From Eubacterium sp. (GTDB taxonomy: Bacteria > Bacillota > Clostridia > Lachnospirales > Lachnospiraceae): DNA of 64,000 nucleotides. The notes under the pieces were generated by a model. That model did not search any database and was not told where the DNA came from. It saw only the letters and a program-made list of their open reading frames with translations. The first letter of the stretch is position 1; the number at the start of each line of letters is the position of its first letter. Location: the NCBI GenBank assembly GCA_017437905.1, contig JAFRWY010000066.1:24765-88764 (forward strand), read 5' to 3'. This document shows, piece by piece, positions 15,723 to 23,304 of this stretch. A program made the translations under genes and the position numbers.

Positions 15723-16493
15723 TTATGACTGCGATTCTATGACACGATCCTCACGAATTGACTTCTGAAGGCCTTCATTTCTCTGATATTTCCGGTTGAT
15801 CTCTTTCACTTCCGGATGTTCCGACATAAATGCCAGAATCTCCTTATATCCGAAAGCTTCGGTGCCAAGGGACATAAAATACCGGTAGATCCGTTCCACC
15901 ACTTCGAAATCCTCCGGTTCATCCACAGTCCATCTATACTCTCCGAAAGGACCGATGGGTGAAACAAAATCCTGCAGCTTAAAGAGTTCCGGATGACGGA
16001 TGATGTACTGCGTCACATGTTCTCTCTCAAAGGAATGCCTTGCTTCCTTCCATGCACGCTCCAATGCGGAGAAACGCATGATCTCAAGGTCCAATCCGTC
16101 CGCAAAGGATTCGCTCAGCATTCCCAGATAATCCGTATCCGGGTTCATCCCTTCAATGGCAAGATCCAGCAGTTCCGCATCAAAGCAGGGACAGTCCGCA
16201 GTCAACCGGATCACATATTCCGGACTGAGAAGCTTTGCCGTCTGATAGAAACGGTCCAGAACATCTTCTTCCGATCCGATGCCCACACGGATGCCCATCT
16301 CAGAGCAAAGGGAGAGGATCGGAAGATTGTTCTTCTCAATAGACGTAATAACCATCACTTCATCCACACGCCGGCTCTGCTGTACCCGCTCGATCATCCT
16401 GCGGAGCGCCGGCTTGCCGCAAAGGTCCTTCAGTACTTTATTCGGCAGTCTGGTGGAACCGCATCTTGCCTGGATCATTACCAGATAATTCAT
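15723..16493 (-). CDS. SpsF-type cytidylyltransferase for nonulosonic acid
   Basis: A nucleotidyltransferase of the CMP-KDO/NeuA superfamily, SpsF subgroup, with MIQARCGSTRLPNKVL (nucleotide loop) and VIRLTADCPCFD (metal-binding region). It probably activates the PseI product with CTP to the CMP-sugar, standing in for PseF, since no other cytidylyltransferase is in the locus. The ATG at 16493 has GAGG eight bases upstream; a TTG two codons earlier is less likely. The extended C-terminus (about 60 residues after the core) has no recognised domain. Confidence 0.82.
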   Translation of the reverse strand: MNYLVMIQARCGSTRLPNKVLKDLCGKPALRRMIERVQQSRRVDEVMVITSIEKNNLPILSLCSEMGIRVGIGSEEDVLDRFYQTAKLLSPEYVIRLTADCPCFDAELLDLAIEGMNPDTDYLGMLSESFADGLDLEIMRFSALERAWKEARHSFEREHVTQYIIRHPELFKLQDFVSPIGPFGEYRWTVDEPEDFEVVERIYRYFMSLGTEAFGYKEILAFMSEHPEVKEINRKYQRNEGLQKSIREDRVIESQS

Positions 16494-16503
16494 ACACAAT
16501 ACC

Positions 16504-17397
16504 TCACTTTACCCAGAGGCTCGGGACTACAAGGTCTGCTGCAATTCCCGAAAACTCTCTGTCTATCTCCTGAAAGATTTCTTCCGGAACATCCTTCCCG
16601 AATGAGATCATATCTTCCTGCAGCTGTTCCAGTGTACGAATACCAAAGACCAGATGGGATACGGACTTCTCCCGTTTCACATATCCCATGGCCAGATCGA
16701 TCCGGGAGAAACCGGTCTCACTGCAGATCTGATCCAGCTTCTTAAGGATCGGCTTTGCTTTTTCCAGATGCGCAGGGACTTCGGGATCCGTCAGCCGGAT
16801 CAGTCCCTTGATAAAAACGGTTCGAACATCAACACTGCAGTTTGCGGCTGCCGCCTTCTCAAATACCGCATGTTCCTTCATCCGGTGATCAAAGATACTG
16901 TACGGTAGCTGGATATACTTTACAAACGGACTATGGAAGCAGGCCTCGGCTTCCTCCGGATAATACACGGACACCCCGACTTTTTTCGCCAGGCCTTCCT
17001 GCTCCACAACCGTCAGAGCTTCCAGGATTTCCTCCCGGAATGCATATCTGGAGCTGTGAAGGTAATATGCATCCACATAATCCGTATGCAGCACGTCAAG
17101 GGACCGCTTCAGTTTACTGCAGATCACCGAAACATACTCCGAAGGTCTGCACTCATCCAGCGAATTCGGAAGGAGCTTGGTACTCACAAACAGTCTGTCT
17201 CTTTGCACGGTTCTTTTCGCCAGAAACTCCCCTACGATCTCTTCGGCGATCCCATATGCAGTTGCGGTATCGATTGCATCAATCCCGTTCTGTGTCGCAT
17301 AATCCAGACACCGGATACAATACTCCGGTTCCTGCTTCGGCTGGTTAAATACACCATAATCCATACCAAACTGTACGGTTCCAAGACAAAGCTTCAT
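16504..17397 (-). CDS. Aldo/keto reductase
   Basis: An AKR-fold oxidoreductase with the catalytic tetrad in place: Asp and Tyr in AIDTATAYG, Lys in VSTKLLP and His in AYYLHSSR. Family members use NADPH to reduce carbonyls or oxidise alcohols. AKRs occur beside SpsF-type cytidylyltransferases in other nonulosonate loci, so a redox step on the sugar is inferred. The upstream ATG at 17415 overlaps the pseC stop, but the ATG at 17397 has GGAGG eight bases before it and is preferred. Confidence 0.82.
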   Translation of the reverse strand: MKLCLGTVQFGMDYGVFNQPKQEPEYCIRCLDYATQNGIDAIDTATAYGIAEEIVGEFLAKRTVQRDRLFVSTKLLPNSLDECRPSEYVSVICSKLKRSLDVLHTDYVDAYYLHSSRYAFREEILEALTVVEQEGLAKKVGVSVYYPEEAEACFHSPFVKYIQLPYSIFDHRMKEHAVFEKAAAANCSVDVRTVFIKGLIRLTDPEVPAHLEKAKPILKKLDQICSETGFSRIDLAMGYVKREKSVSHLVFGIRTLEQLQEDMISFGKDVPEEIFQEIDREFSGIAADLVVPSLWVK

Positions 17398-17411
17398 GCC
17401 TCTTTCCTCCG

Positions 17412-18602
17412 TCATTTCGCAAAGTACGACGCCACCTTCTTCACTGCGCGGATCACATCCTCCACATCCTGATCCGAAAGGGAAGGATACAGCGGAATAC
17501 TCATGATGCTCCCATATACGTCTTCCGCAATCGGACAGAGTCCCTTTGGATATCCGCGTTCCTCATAATAGGGGAACCAGTAAACCGGGATATAATGTAC
17601 CTGACACTGTACATTTTCGGCACTCATGGCTTCAAAGAATTCCAGCCTGGAACAGGTGAGCCGCTCAAGATCCAGCCGGATGATATATAAGTGCCTGCAG
17701 GTATCCGACTCCGGAATCTCCTTCTGCACGATCAACTGTTCCACCTCGGAGAACGCTTCATCATACCTTTTCACAATCTCCTGACGTCGTTCCTTAAACC
17801 ATGGAAGCTTATCCAGCTGGCTGGATAGCAGCGCCGCCTGAAAATCCGTCATCCGGTAATTATAGCCGAGAAAGATCTGCTCATAATACCAGACTTCTCC
17901 CGTGGGATGCTCCATATCCGTCTCAAAACGTGTGATCCCGTGGGTCCGCCCCAGCATGACCTTCCTGTAATACTCTTCATTATCCGTAAGAACCGCTCCG
18001 CCTTCACCGGCGGTCACTGTCTTCACCGGATGAAAACTGAAACAGGTCAGATCCGCAAGAGATCCCACCGGTTTTCCGTCATAACAGGAGCCGATGGAAT
18101 GCGCCGCATCTTCGATCAGAACCAGTCCGTATCTGTCTGCCAGGTCCCGAAGCTCTTTCATCCGTACAACCTGCCCGGTAAAATCAACCGCAACGATTGC
18201 CTTGGTACGATCCGTGATCTTCGCCTCTACATCCACCGGATCGATGTTATAGGTCTCCGGATCGATATCTGCAAACACCGGTGTCCCGCCACAGTAAATT
18301 GCGCAATTTGCGCTTGCCGCAAACGTAAGCGGCGTAGTGATCACTTCATCCCCCGGGCCGATCCCTGCGGCCATACATGCCATATGGAGTGCTGCCGTTC
18401 CGTTGGAAACGAGTACGGCGTGCCTTGCTCCCGTCATCCGGCAGAGCTTCTCTTCTGCTGACTGAACCGCCGGCCCGCAGGTGATATAATCACTCGTAAG
18501 AACCGCGGAAACCGCAGCAACATCCTGTTCATCGATGCACTGATGACCGTAATAAATTTTCGTATCCCTGACCGGAGATCCCCCGTATCTTGCCAATTCC
18601 AT
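17412..18602 (-). CDS. pseC: PseC-type UDP-sugar 4-aminotransferase
   Basis: A 396-residue DegT/DnrJ/EryC1/StrS aminotransferase. The family Schiff-base Lys is in FHPVKTVTAGEGG near residue 193, and VLIEDAAHSIG carries the PLP-binding Asp. PseC converts the 4-keto sugar from PseB to UDP-4-amino-4,6-dideoxy-N-acetyl-L-altrosamine. It lies directly after pseB, which sets this assignment apart from other DegT enzymes. Confidence 0.92.
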   Translation of the reverse strand: MELARYGGSPVRDTKIYYGHQCIDEQDVAAVSAVLTSDYITCGPAVQSAEEKLCRMTGARHAVLVSNGTAALHMACMAAGIGPGDEVITTPLTFAASANCAIYCGGTPVFADIDPETYNIDPVDVEAKITDRTKAIVAVDFTGQVVRMKELRDLADRYGLVLIEDAAHSIGSCYDGKPVGSLADLTCFSFHPVKTVTAGEGGAVLTDNEEYYRKVMLGRTHGITRFETDMEHPTGEVWYYEQIFLGYNYRMTDFQAALLSSQLDKLPWFKERRQEIVKRYDEAFSEVEQLIVQKEIPESDTCRHLYIIRLDLERLTCSRLEFFEAMSAENVQCQVHYIPVYWFPYYEERGYPKGLCPIAEDVYGSIMSIPLYPSLSDQDVEDVIRAVKKVASYFAK

Positions 18603-18613
18603 AAGCGTGACCT

Positions 18614-19609
18614 CTAATGCTCATCCAGATCTGTCTTCAGACGTTCTCTCAGTTCCTCCACGGAAAGCCACTCACTGTTCGTGCCGGAGCTGTACTCAAA
18701 TTCCGATGCAACCAGTTTTCCTCCGGGAATAATCTTCGAGGAATTCCACCAGTCATAATGCGGGAAAATGATGAAATGCTTTTCATACTCATATGTGTGC
18801 AGAGAATCCTCCCTTGTGATCATGATCTCATGAAGCTTCTCTCCTTCACGGATTCCCACCTCCGGCATCTCACAGCCCGGAAGCATGGCCTCAGCCAGGT
18901 CTGTTATTTTGAATGACGGGATCTTGGAGATAAAGGTCTCTCCTCCCCTTGCTTCCTCCAGCGCTTTGATCACAAGCTCCACACCCTGTTCCAGACTGAT
19001 CCAGAATCTTGTCATACGGTAATCCGTGATCGGAAGTTCTTTTCCACCGCGATCGATGATCCCCTGGAAGAACGGAATTACGGAGCCACGGCTTCCGGCC
19101 ACATTTCCGTAACGCACAACCGAGAAGGTCGTTCCCTTTTCGCCGGAATACGCATTTGCCGCCGTAAAGAGTTTATCCGAAACAAGCTTGGTCCCGCCGT
19201 AGAGATTGATGGGATTCACTGCTTTGTCCGTAGAGAGGGCAACCACCTTCTCGACGCCGGCATCCAGACTCGCATCGATCACATTGCAGGCGCCGTTTAC
19301 ATTTGTTTTGATCGCCTCGATCGGATTGTATTCACAGGCCGGAACCTGCTTTAAGGCAGCTGCGTGAATCACATAATCGACGCCGTTCATCGCTCTCTGC
19401 ATCCGTTCCTTGTCCCGCACATCCCCGATAAAGAACCGCAGGATATCATCATACTCCTGATAGCGGTTTCTCATCTGGAACTGTTTGAATTCATCCCTCG
19501 AATAAATGATGATCTTCTTCGGCTGATAATGATCCAGAACGTATTCCACAAAGTGATGTCCGAAAGATCCTGTTCCTCCGGTGACCATGATTGTTTTGTT
19601 GTTCAGCAT
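18614..19609 (-). CDS. pseB: PseB: UDP-GlcNAc 4,6-dehydratase (inverting)
   Basis: An SDR-family enzyme with TGGTGSFG (NAD binding), STDKAVNPINLYGGTK (active site with YxxxK) and RMTRFWISLEQGV, typical of PseB/FlaA1. It performs the first step of pseudaminic acid synthesis, dehydration with C5 inversion. The open frame starts with TTG at 19654, but MLNNKTIMVTGG at 19609 is the family N-terminus and has GGAGG 11 bases upstream; ATGs at 19633 and 19627 are alternatives. Confidence 0.92.
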   Translation of the reverse strand: MLNNKTIMVTGGTGSFGHHFVEYVLDHYQPKKIIIYSRDEFKQFQMRNRYQEYDDILRFFIGDVRDKERMQRAMNGVDYVIHAAALKQVPACEYNPIEAIKTNVNGACNVIDASLDAGVEKVVALSTDKAVNPINLYGGTKLVSDKLFTAANAYSGEKGTTFSVVRYGNVAGSRGSVIPFFQGIIDRGGKELPITDYRMTRFWISLEQGVELVIKALEEARGGETFISKIPSFKITDLAEAMLPGCEMPEVGIREGEKLHEIMITREDSLHTYEYEKHFIIFPHYDWWNSSKIIPGGKLVASEFEYSSGTNSEWLSVEELRERLKTDLDEH

Positions 19610-19681
19610 ACGACCCCGTGCCTCCATATCCATTGTTTTCTTCTCTTTTTTCAATTGTTCTTTCTCATTATTGCCGATATA

Positions 19682-21079
19682 TTAAAATATCGTTTTTCTC
19701 CGGATGATCCGGATCAGTTCAAATGCTCCGATTGCCACAGCCATACCCCATCTTGGGACAGCCCATGATTCAAGATAATAATAAGCAAGCACGCCCAAAG
19801 TCAGACAAACCGTACCGAAGATCAGATACTGCCACTTCAGTCCCGCCTTCAGTTTCAGGATCCAACGGACACATACGTAATGGAACAGTGCAAGCATTCC
19901 GTATGCGATGGTTGTTGCGATCGCCGCACCGTACATGCCGAAGCGGTCGATCATCAGGTAGTTCAGTCCCACATTGATGAATGCAGCCATTGCGGATCCT
20001 ACAGCGACCAGAACCGTCTTCCTGTAGAAGAATTCCGCATTTACGTAAAACATGTAAACAAAGATGCAGAAAATGGCTATCACAAAAACAGGAACCAGAT
20101 TCCGTCCCTCCGAATAACTGTCATCCGCCATAAGATAACCCACTTCTCTCGAAACCAGCAGAAATCCTACAGTCAGAACCGAGAAGAGTTCAACGTAATT
20201 TCTCGTCTTCTTCCGGAGGGATTCATCATTTTTCTCACTCAGATCATCATAGTAGAACGGACACCAGGAATTGTTCAGGGCCAGAAGCACCACGTTCAGC
20301 ACCGATGCAAGGGAGAAGAACAGACTGTAGATACCGATATCTCCATCCGGCTGATCCATCCAGCGCATCATTACGCGGTCCGACTGGTTCAGTACATTTC
20401 TTGCAAGTTCATGAAAAATGATGGGCAGACCTACCGTAACCGCAAACCGGATATGTTCCCTGTTCCACCCGGCCGGATGCCGGATCAGAAGAAACAGACT
20501 GATGGCAGCGGCTATACAGACATAAGGGATCATCTCTCCGCCGAACTTACCGATATACCGTTCCGACGGTTCAAACAGGAACACACCCAGCAGGGAAAGC
20601 GTAACCGTGGATCCCACAAGGATCAGGGAAAGGATCACATTTCTTCCTGCTTTTTTCTCATAGATGAGGCAGGTCTGGGTAAATGTTACAACCGTTCTTC
20701 CAAGTGCCATCAGAAGGATCGAAAGCATAAGGAGCGGGGAGTATCCCCAGATTCCCGGGAAGATCCGGGAGATCCCGAACAAAACAACCGTGGAGACCGC
20801 TCCGAATCCGAGGATCAGCTTCAGTACATTTGTCCGGAATTCGGTGTAATCCACCTGAAACCGGTATCGTCCCGTACCGACCGTTGAACTGACACCTAAA
20901 TCCATAACCCCCGCAAAAAGAATAACCCAGGAAAAGATGACAGAGTATAAACCATACTGATCCTTTCCCATCACTCGTGTAAACACGGGGATCGTCAGGA
21001 ATGTGATCCCCTGCACCAGAAAAGTACTGATCACATTATATGCAGTTGTTTTATTGATGCTGATATTCGTACTGTTCAT
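19682..21079 (-). CDS. Wzx-type oligosaccharide flippase
   Basis: A 465-residue polytopic membrane protein of the MATE/MVF/polysaccharide-transporter fold with about 14 hydrophobic segments and the N-terminal pattern NVISTFLVQGITFLTIPVFTRVMG. Such proteins flip undecaprenyl-linked oligosaccharides across the membrane. Its position between the GT2 gene and pseB supports export of a lipid-linked glycan containing the nonulosonate. The ribosome binding site is weak. Confidence 0.88.
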   Translation of the reverse strand: MNSTNISINKTTAYNVISTFLVQGITFLTIPVFTRVMGKDQYGLYSVIFSWVILFAGVMDLGVSSTVGTGRYRFQVDYTEFRTNVLKLILGFGAVSTVVLFGISRIFPGIWGYSPLLMLSILLMALGRTVVTFTQTCLIYEKKAGRNVILSLILVGSTVTLSLLGVFLFEPSERYIGKFGGEMIPYVCIAAAISLFLLIRHPAGWNREHIRFAVTVGLPIIFHELARNVLNQSDRVMMRWMDQPDGDIGIYSLFFSLASVLNVVLLALNNSWCPFYYDDLSEKNDESLRKKTRNYVELFSVLTVGFLLVSREVGYLMADDSYSEGRNLVPVFVIAIFCIFVYMFYVNAEFFYRKTVLVAVGSAMAAFINVGLNYLMIDRFGMYGAAIATTIAYGMLALFHYVCVRWILKLKAGLKWQYLIFGTVCLTLGVLAYYYLESWAVPRWGMAVAIGAFELIRIIRRKTIF

Positions 21080-21110
21080 CGGATCGATATGTAATATACC
21101 CCGGCTTTGC

Positions 21111-22118
21111 TCATTCGGATTGTTTCACCTTTTCTTCTGAATCGGCTTTATTCTCCTGCATCCCTTTCTTACTATGATCAAAGTTGATCCTCTCCTCTTC
21201 TACCACCAGTGGCCGGTTCATCACCCTCCGGTTGATGCTCATGATGTATTCACCCATGAGCCCCATAAAGAACAGAAGGATCGAGCCGATGAAGAAGATG
21301 CCGATCAGAAGCGGTGCCGTTCCGGCATCGAAACGATCCCAGTAACAGAGTTTCAGAATAAGATAGACCATACCGATCAGGAAACTGCCGAAAGCCAGGA
21401 ACATTCCCATAAAGGTTGCGATCCTGAGACCGGACTTCGTATAGGATGTAAAACTCAGCATGGCTGCATCGTACAGCGTAAAGAAGTTGTTGTGTGTCTT
21501 ACCTGCACGCCTCTTCGGCTGCACATATTCGATCTCCTTCCGTTTATATCCGAGTTCCGCGACGATCCCGCGAAGGAATGGCGTCGGATCATTCAGATCC
21601 CGAAGGACTTCGATAAAGTCACGGTCATACAGACCGGAGCCCGTAAAATGCTCTATGATCTCCACCTGGGACATTTTCTTCAACATTTTGTAATAAATGG
21701 TCCGGAACTTCCGCATGAAGAAGCCTTCCTTCGACTTGCTCTTGATTCCTATCACGATCTTATAACCATCTTCCCAGGCTTCCAGATACTGTGGGATCAG
21801 TTCCAGCGGATCCTGGAAATCACAGACCATACTGATCACACAGTCTCCTGTAGTCTGCAGCATTCCGTAATACGGGGAGTTAAACTGTCCGAAATTCTTT
21901 GCATTAAAAATAGCCTTTACGTTCGGATTCTGTTTGCAGATCTGCCGAAGTAAAGGACGCGTATTATCCTTGGAGTCGTTGTCAATAAAAAGAAGCTCAT
22001 AGTCATACTGCGGAAGCTGCTTTTCAAACAGTTCGGAAACCGCGTTGGCCATGGGGACAACATTTTCTTCTTCATTGTAGCACGGTATTAATACACTGAC
22101 TTTTTTCCGTTCTTCCAT
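21111..22118 (-). CDS. Family 2 polyprenyl-phosphate glycosyltransferase (DPM1/GtrB-like)
   Basis: A GT-A family 2 enzyme with SVLIPCYNEEENV, LLFIDNDSKDNT, VISMVCDFQDP (DxD-like) and PFLRG, followed by two C-terminal membrane helices (about residues 232-295 of the called protein). This architecture belongs to enzymes that charge polyprenyl phosphate with a sugar, supplying GT-C transferases such as the GT87 at 9623. The frame is open to 22202, but the predicted transcript begins near 22211 and leaves no site there; the ATG at 22118 has GAGAGGA just before it. It is the first gene of the pse operon. Confidence 0.88.
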   Translation of the reverse strand: MEERKKVSVLIPCYNEEENVVPMANAVSELFEKQLPQYDYELLFIDNDSKDNTRPLLRQICKQNPNVKAIFNAKNFGQFNSPYYGMLQTTGDCVISMVCDFQDPLELIPQYLEAWEDGYKIVIGIKSKSKEGFFMRKFRTIYYKMLKKMSQVEIIEHFTGSGLYDRDFIEVLRDLNDPTPFLRGIVAELGYKRKEIEYVQPKRRAGKTHNNFFTLYDAAMLSFTSYTKSGLRIATFMGMFLAFGSFLIGMVYLILKLCYWDRFDAGTAPLLIGIFFIGSILLFFMGLMGEYIMSINRRVMNRPLVVEEERINFDHSKKGMQENKADSEEKVKQSE

Positions 22119-22138
22119 CTTTCCTCTCAGTACCTCAT

Positions 22139-22173
22139 CCGGGCCTGTCACAGATACACAAAAACCGGCCCGG
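22139..22173 (-). promoter_or_regulatory. Hairpin in the 5' leader of the pse operon
   Basis: Perfect 7-base arms CCGGGCC and GGCCCGG are separated by 21 bases, inside the leader between the promoter and the GT2 start. There is no U-run after it, so it is not an obvious terminator. Confidence 0.4.
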
Positions 22174-22217
22174 TGATCAGACGAACCCGCGAATGAACAC
22201 ACTACTCCTAAATTATT

Positions 22218-22246
22218 ATTATACCTAAAACAGGCCGTTTCTTCAA
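22218..22246 (-). promoter_or_regulatory. Promoter of the GT2-wzx-pse operon
   Basis: On the minus strand there is TTGAAG, a 17-base spacer and TATAAT (plus-strand 22218-22223), located in the gap between the epimerase stop and the GT2 gene. It is the only clear promoter across the pse block, in which genes overlap or are spaced by up to about 70 bases. Confidence 0.75.
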
Positions 22247-22269
22247 GTCTGTCCGAGATTCTTCACAGT

Positions 22270-23241
22270 TTATGACCGGTCCAGCATAGCCCGGATACCG
22301 GTCTCAAAATCAACCTTCGGAAGAAATCCGGTATCCTCCGTCAACTCCGTCAGATCCGCCACCAGATGCATCACCTGTTTCTCATTGTATGGTCGTTTTC
22401 CGAAGCCGATCTCCTTCGTATATTCCGTGATCTTCGCGATGGTTTCAATATACCAGCGAAGAGGATGTGCCTCACCGCTGCCGATCACATAGGTCTTCCC
22501 GTGGATCCCCTTCTCTCCCGCCAGCAGCAGTGCTCTTGCAGCATCTTCGGAATAGATATAATCCCAGATCTGTTCACAGGGAGTAAACTCCGTATCTTCG
22601 TTATTCCTCATACGTGAGACTGCTGTACTGATCAGTGTCTCTGACCGGTCATACGGTCCGTAAACGCTGAGGATCCGCGTCCAGATGTGTCTCATCCCTT
22701 CCTGCTCCGCAAATTGTCTGGTGAGATATCCTGCGCAGAGTTTTGCCGATCCGTATCCTGTCTCCGGATTCACGGGGGTATCGGAACGAAGACGAACCTC
22801 GCCTACCCGTCCGTACTCAGCCTGGGATCCGGTTCCGACGAACACCTGACAACCCAGCTGCTTCGCGAACTTTGCGGCTTCCATGGCAGCACGGACATTC
22901 TGAAACTGCAGGAAAATGTCGTCCCTCCCGGCTCCGAAGGGCGCTTCCCATGCCATATGGAAGAACATATCAAGCGTTTTTTCCCCTTCTTTTTTCTGAT
23001 CTCCCGAAGGCCAGGCGATTCCCTGACACTCCATTTCACTCATGGCATTTCGATACTCCGAAAGATCCAGCCGCAGTACCCGGCAGTGATCCATATTCAA
23101 TAATTCATCCGCCCTTTTGGAGCTGCGGTGGATGACAGCCAGCACCTCATATCCGCAGCGGATCGATTCGCTGATCAGTGCACGTCCGATGGCGCCGGTT
23201 GCACCGGTGATCACGATTCTTCCCTTCTTTCCTGATTCCAT
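22270..23241 (-). CDS. NAD-dependent epimerase/dehydratase (extended SDR)
   Basis: A 323-residue extended SDR protein with the N-terminal GATGAIGR Rossmann motif, an active-site YGSAK (YxxxK) in NPETGYGSAKLCAGYL, and TRILSVYGPYD. It belongs to the nucleotide-sugar epimerase/dehydratase/reductase group; the exact reaction cannot be told. As the third glycan enzyme after the aldolase fusion and the ThDP enzyme, it may reduce or epimerise their sugar product. It is separated from the pse operon by that operon's own promoter. Confidence 0.78.
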   Translation of the reverse strand: MESGKKGRIVITGATGAIGRALISESIRCGYEVLAVIHRSSKRADELLNMDHCRVLRLDLSEYRNAMSEMECQGIAWPSGDQKKEGEKTLDMFFHMAWEAPFGAGRDDIFLQFQNVRAAMEAAKFAKQLGCQVFVGTGSQAEYGRVGEVRLRSDTPVNPETGYGSAKLCAGYLTRQFAEQEGMRHIWTRILSVYGPYDRSETLISTAVSRMRNNEDTEFTPCEQIWDYIYSEDAARALLLAGEKGIHGKTYVIGSGEAHPLRWYIETIAKITEYTKEIGFGKRPYNEKQVMHLVADLTELTEDTGFLPKVDFETGIRAMLDRS

Positions 23242-23256
23242 ATGATCTCCTTCTTA

Positions 23257-23304
23257 AAGATTCTTTGCACGTCCCGGCTTCGCCGGTCCGGACCAGGAAC
23301 GCTA
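23257..23304. repeat. Dispersed repeat copy (degenerate)
   Basis: AGATTCTTTGC, a CCGGC-TTC-GCCGG mini-hairpin and CCAGGA occupy the gap between the ThDP-enzyme and epimerase genes. This resembles other copies of the family but is diverged. Confidence 0.45.
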
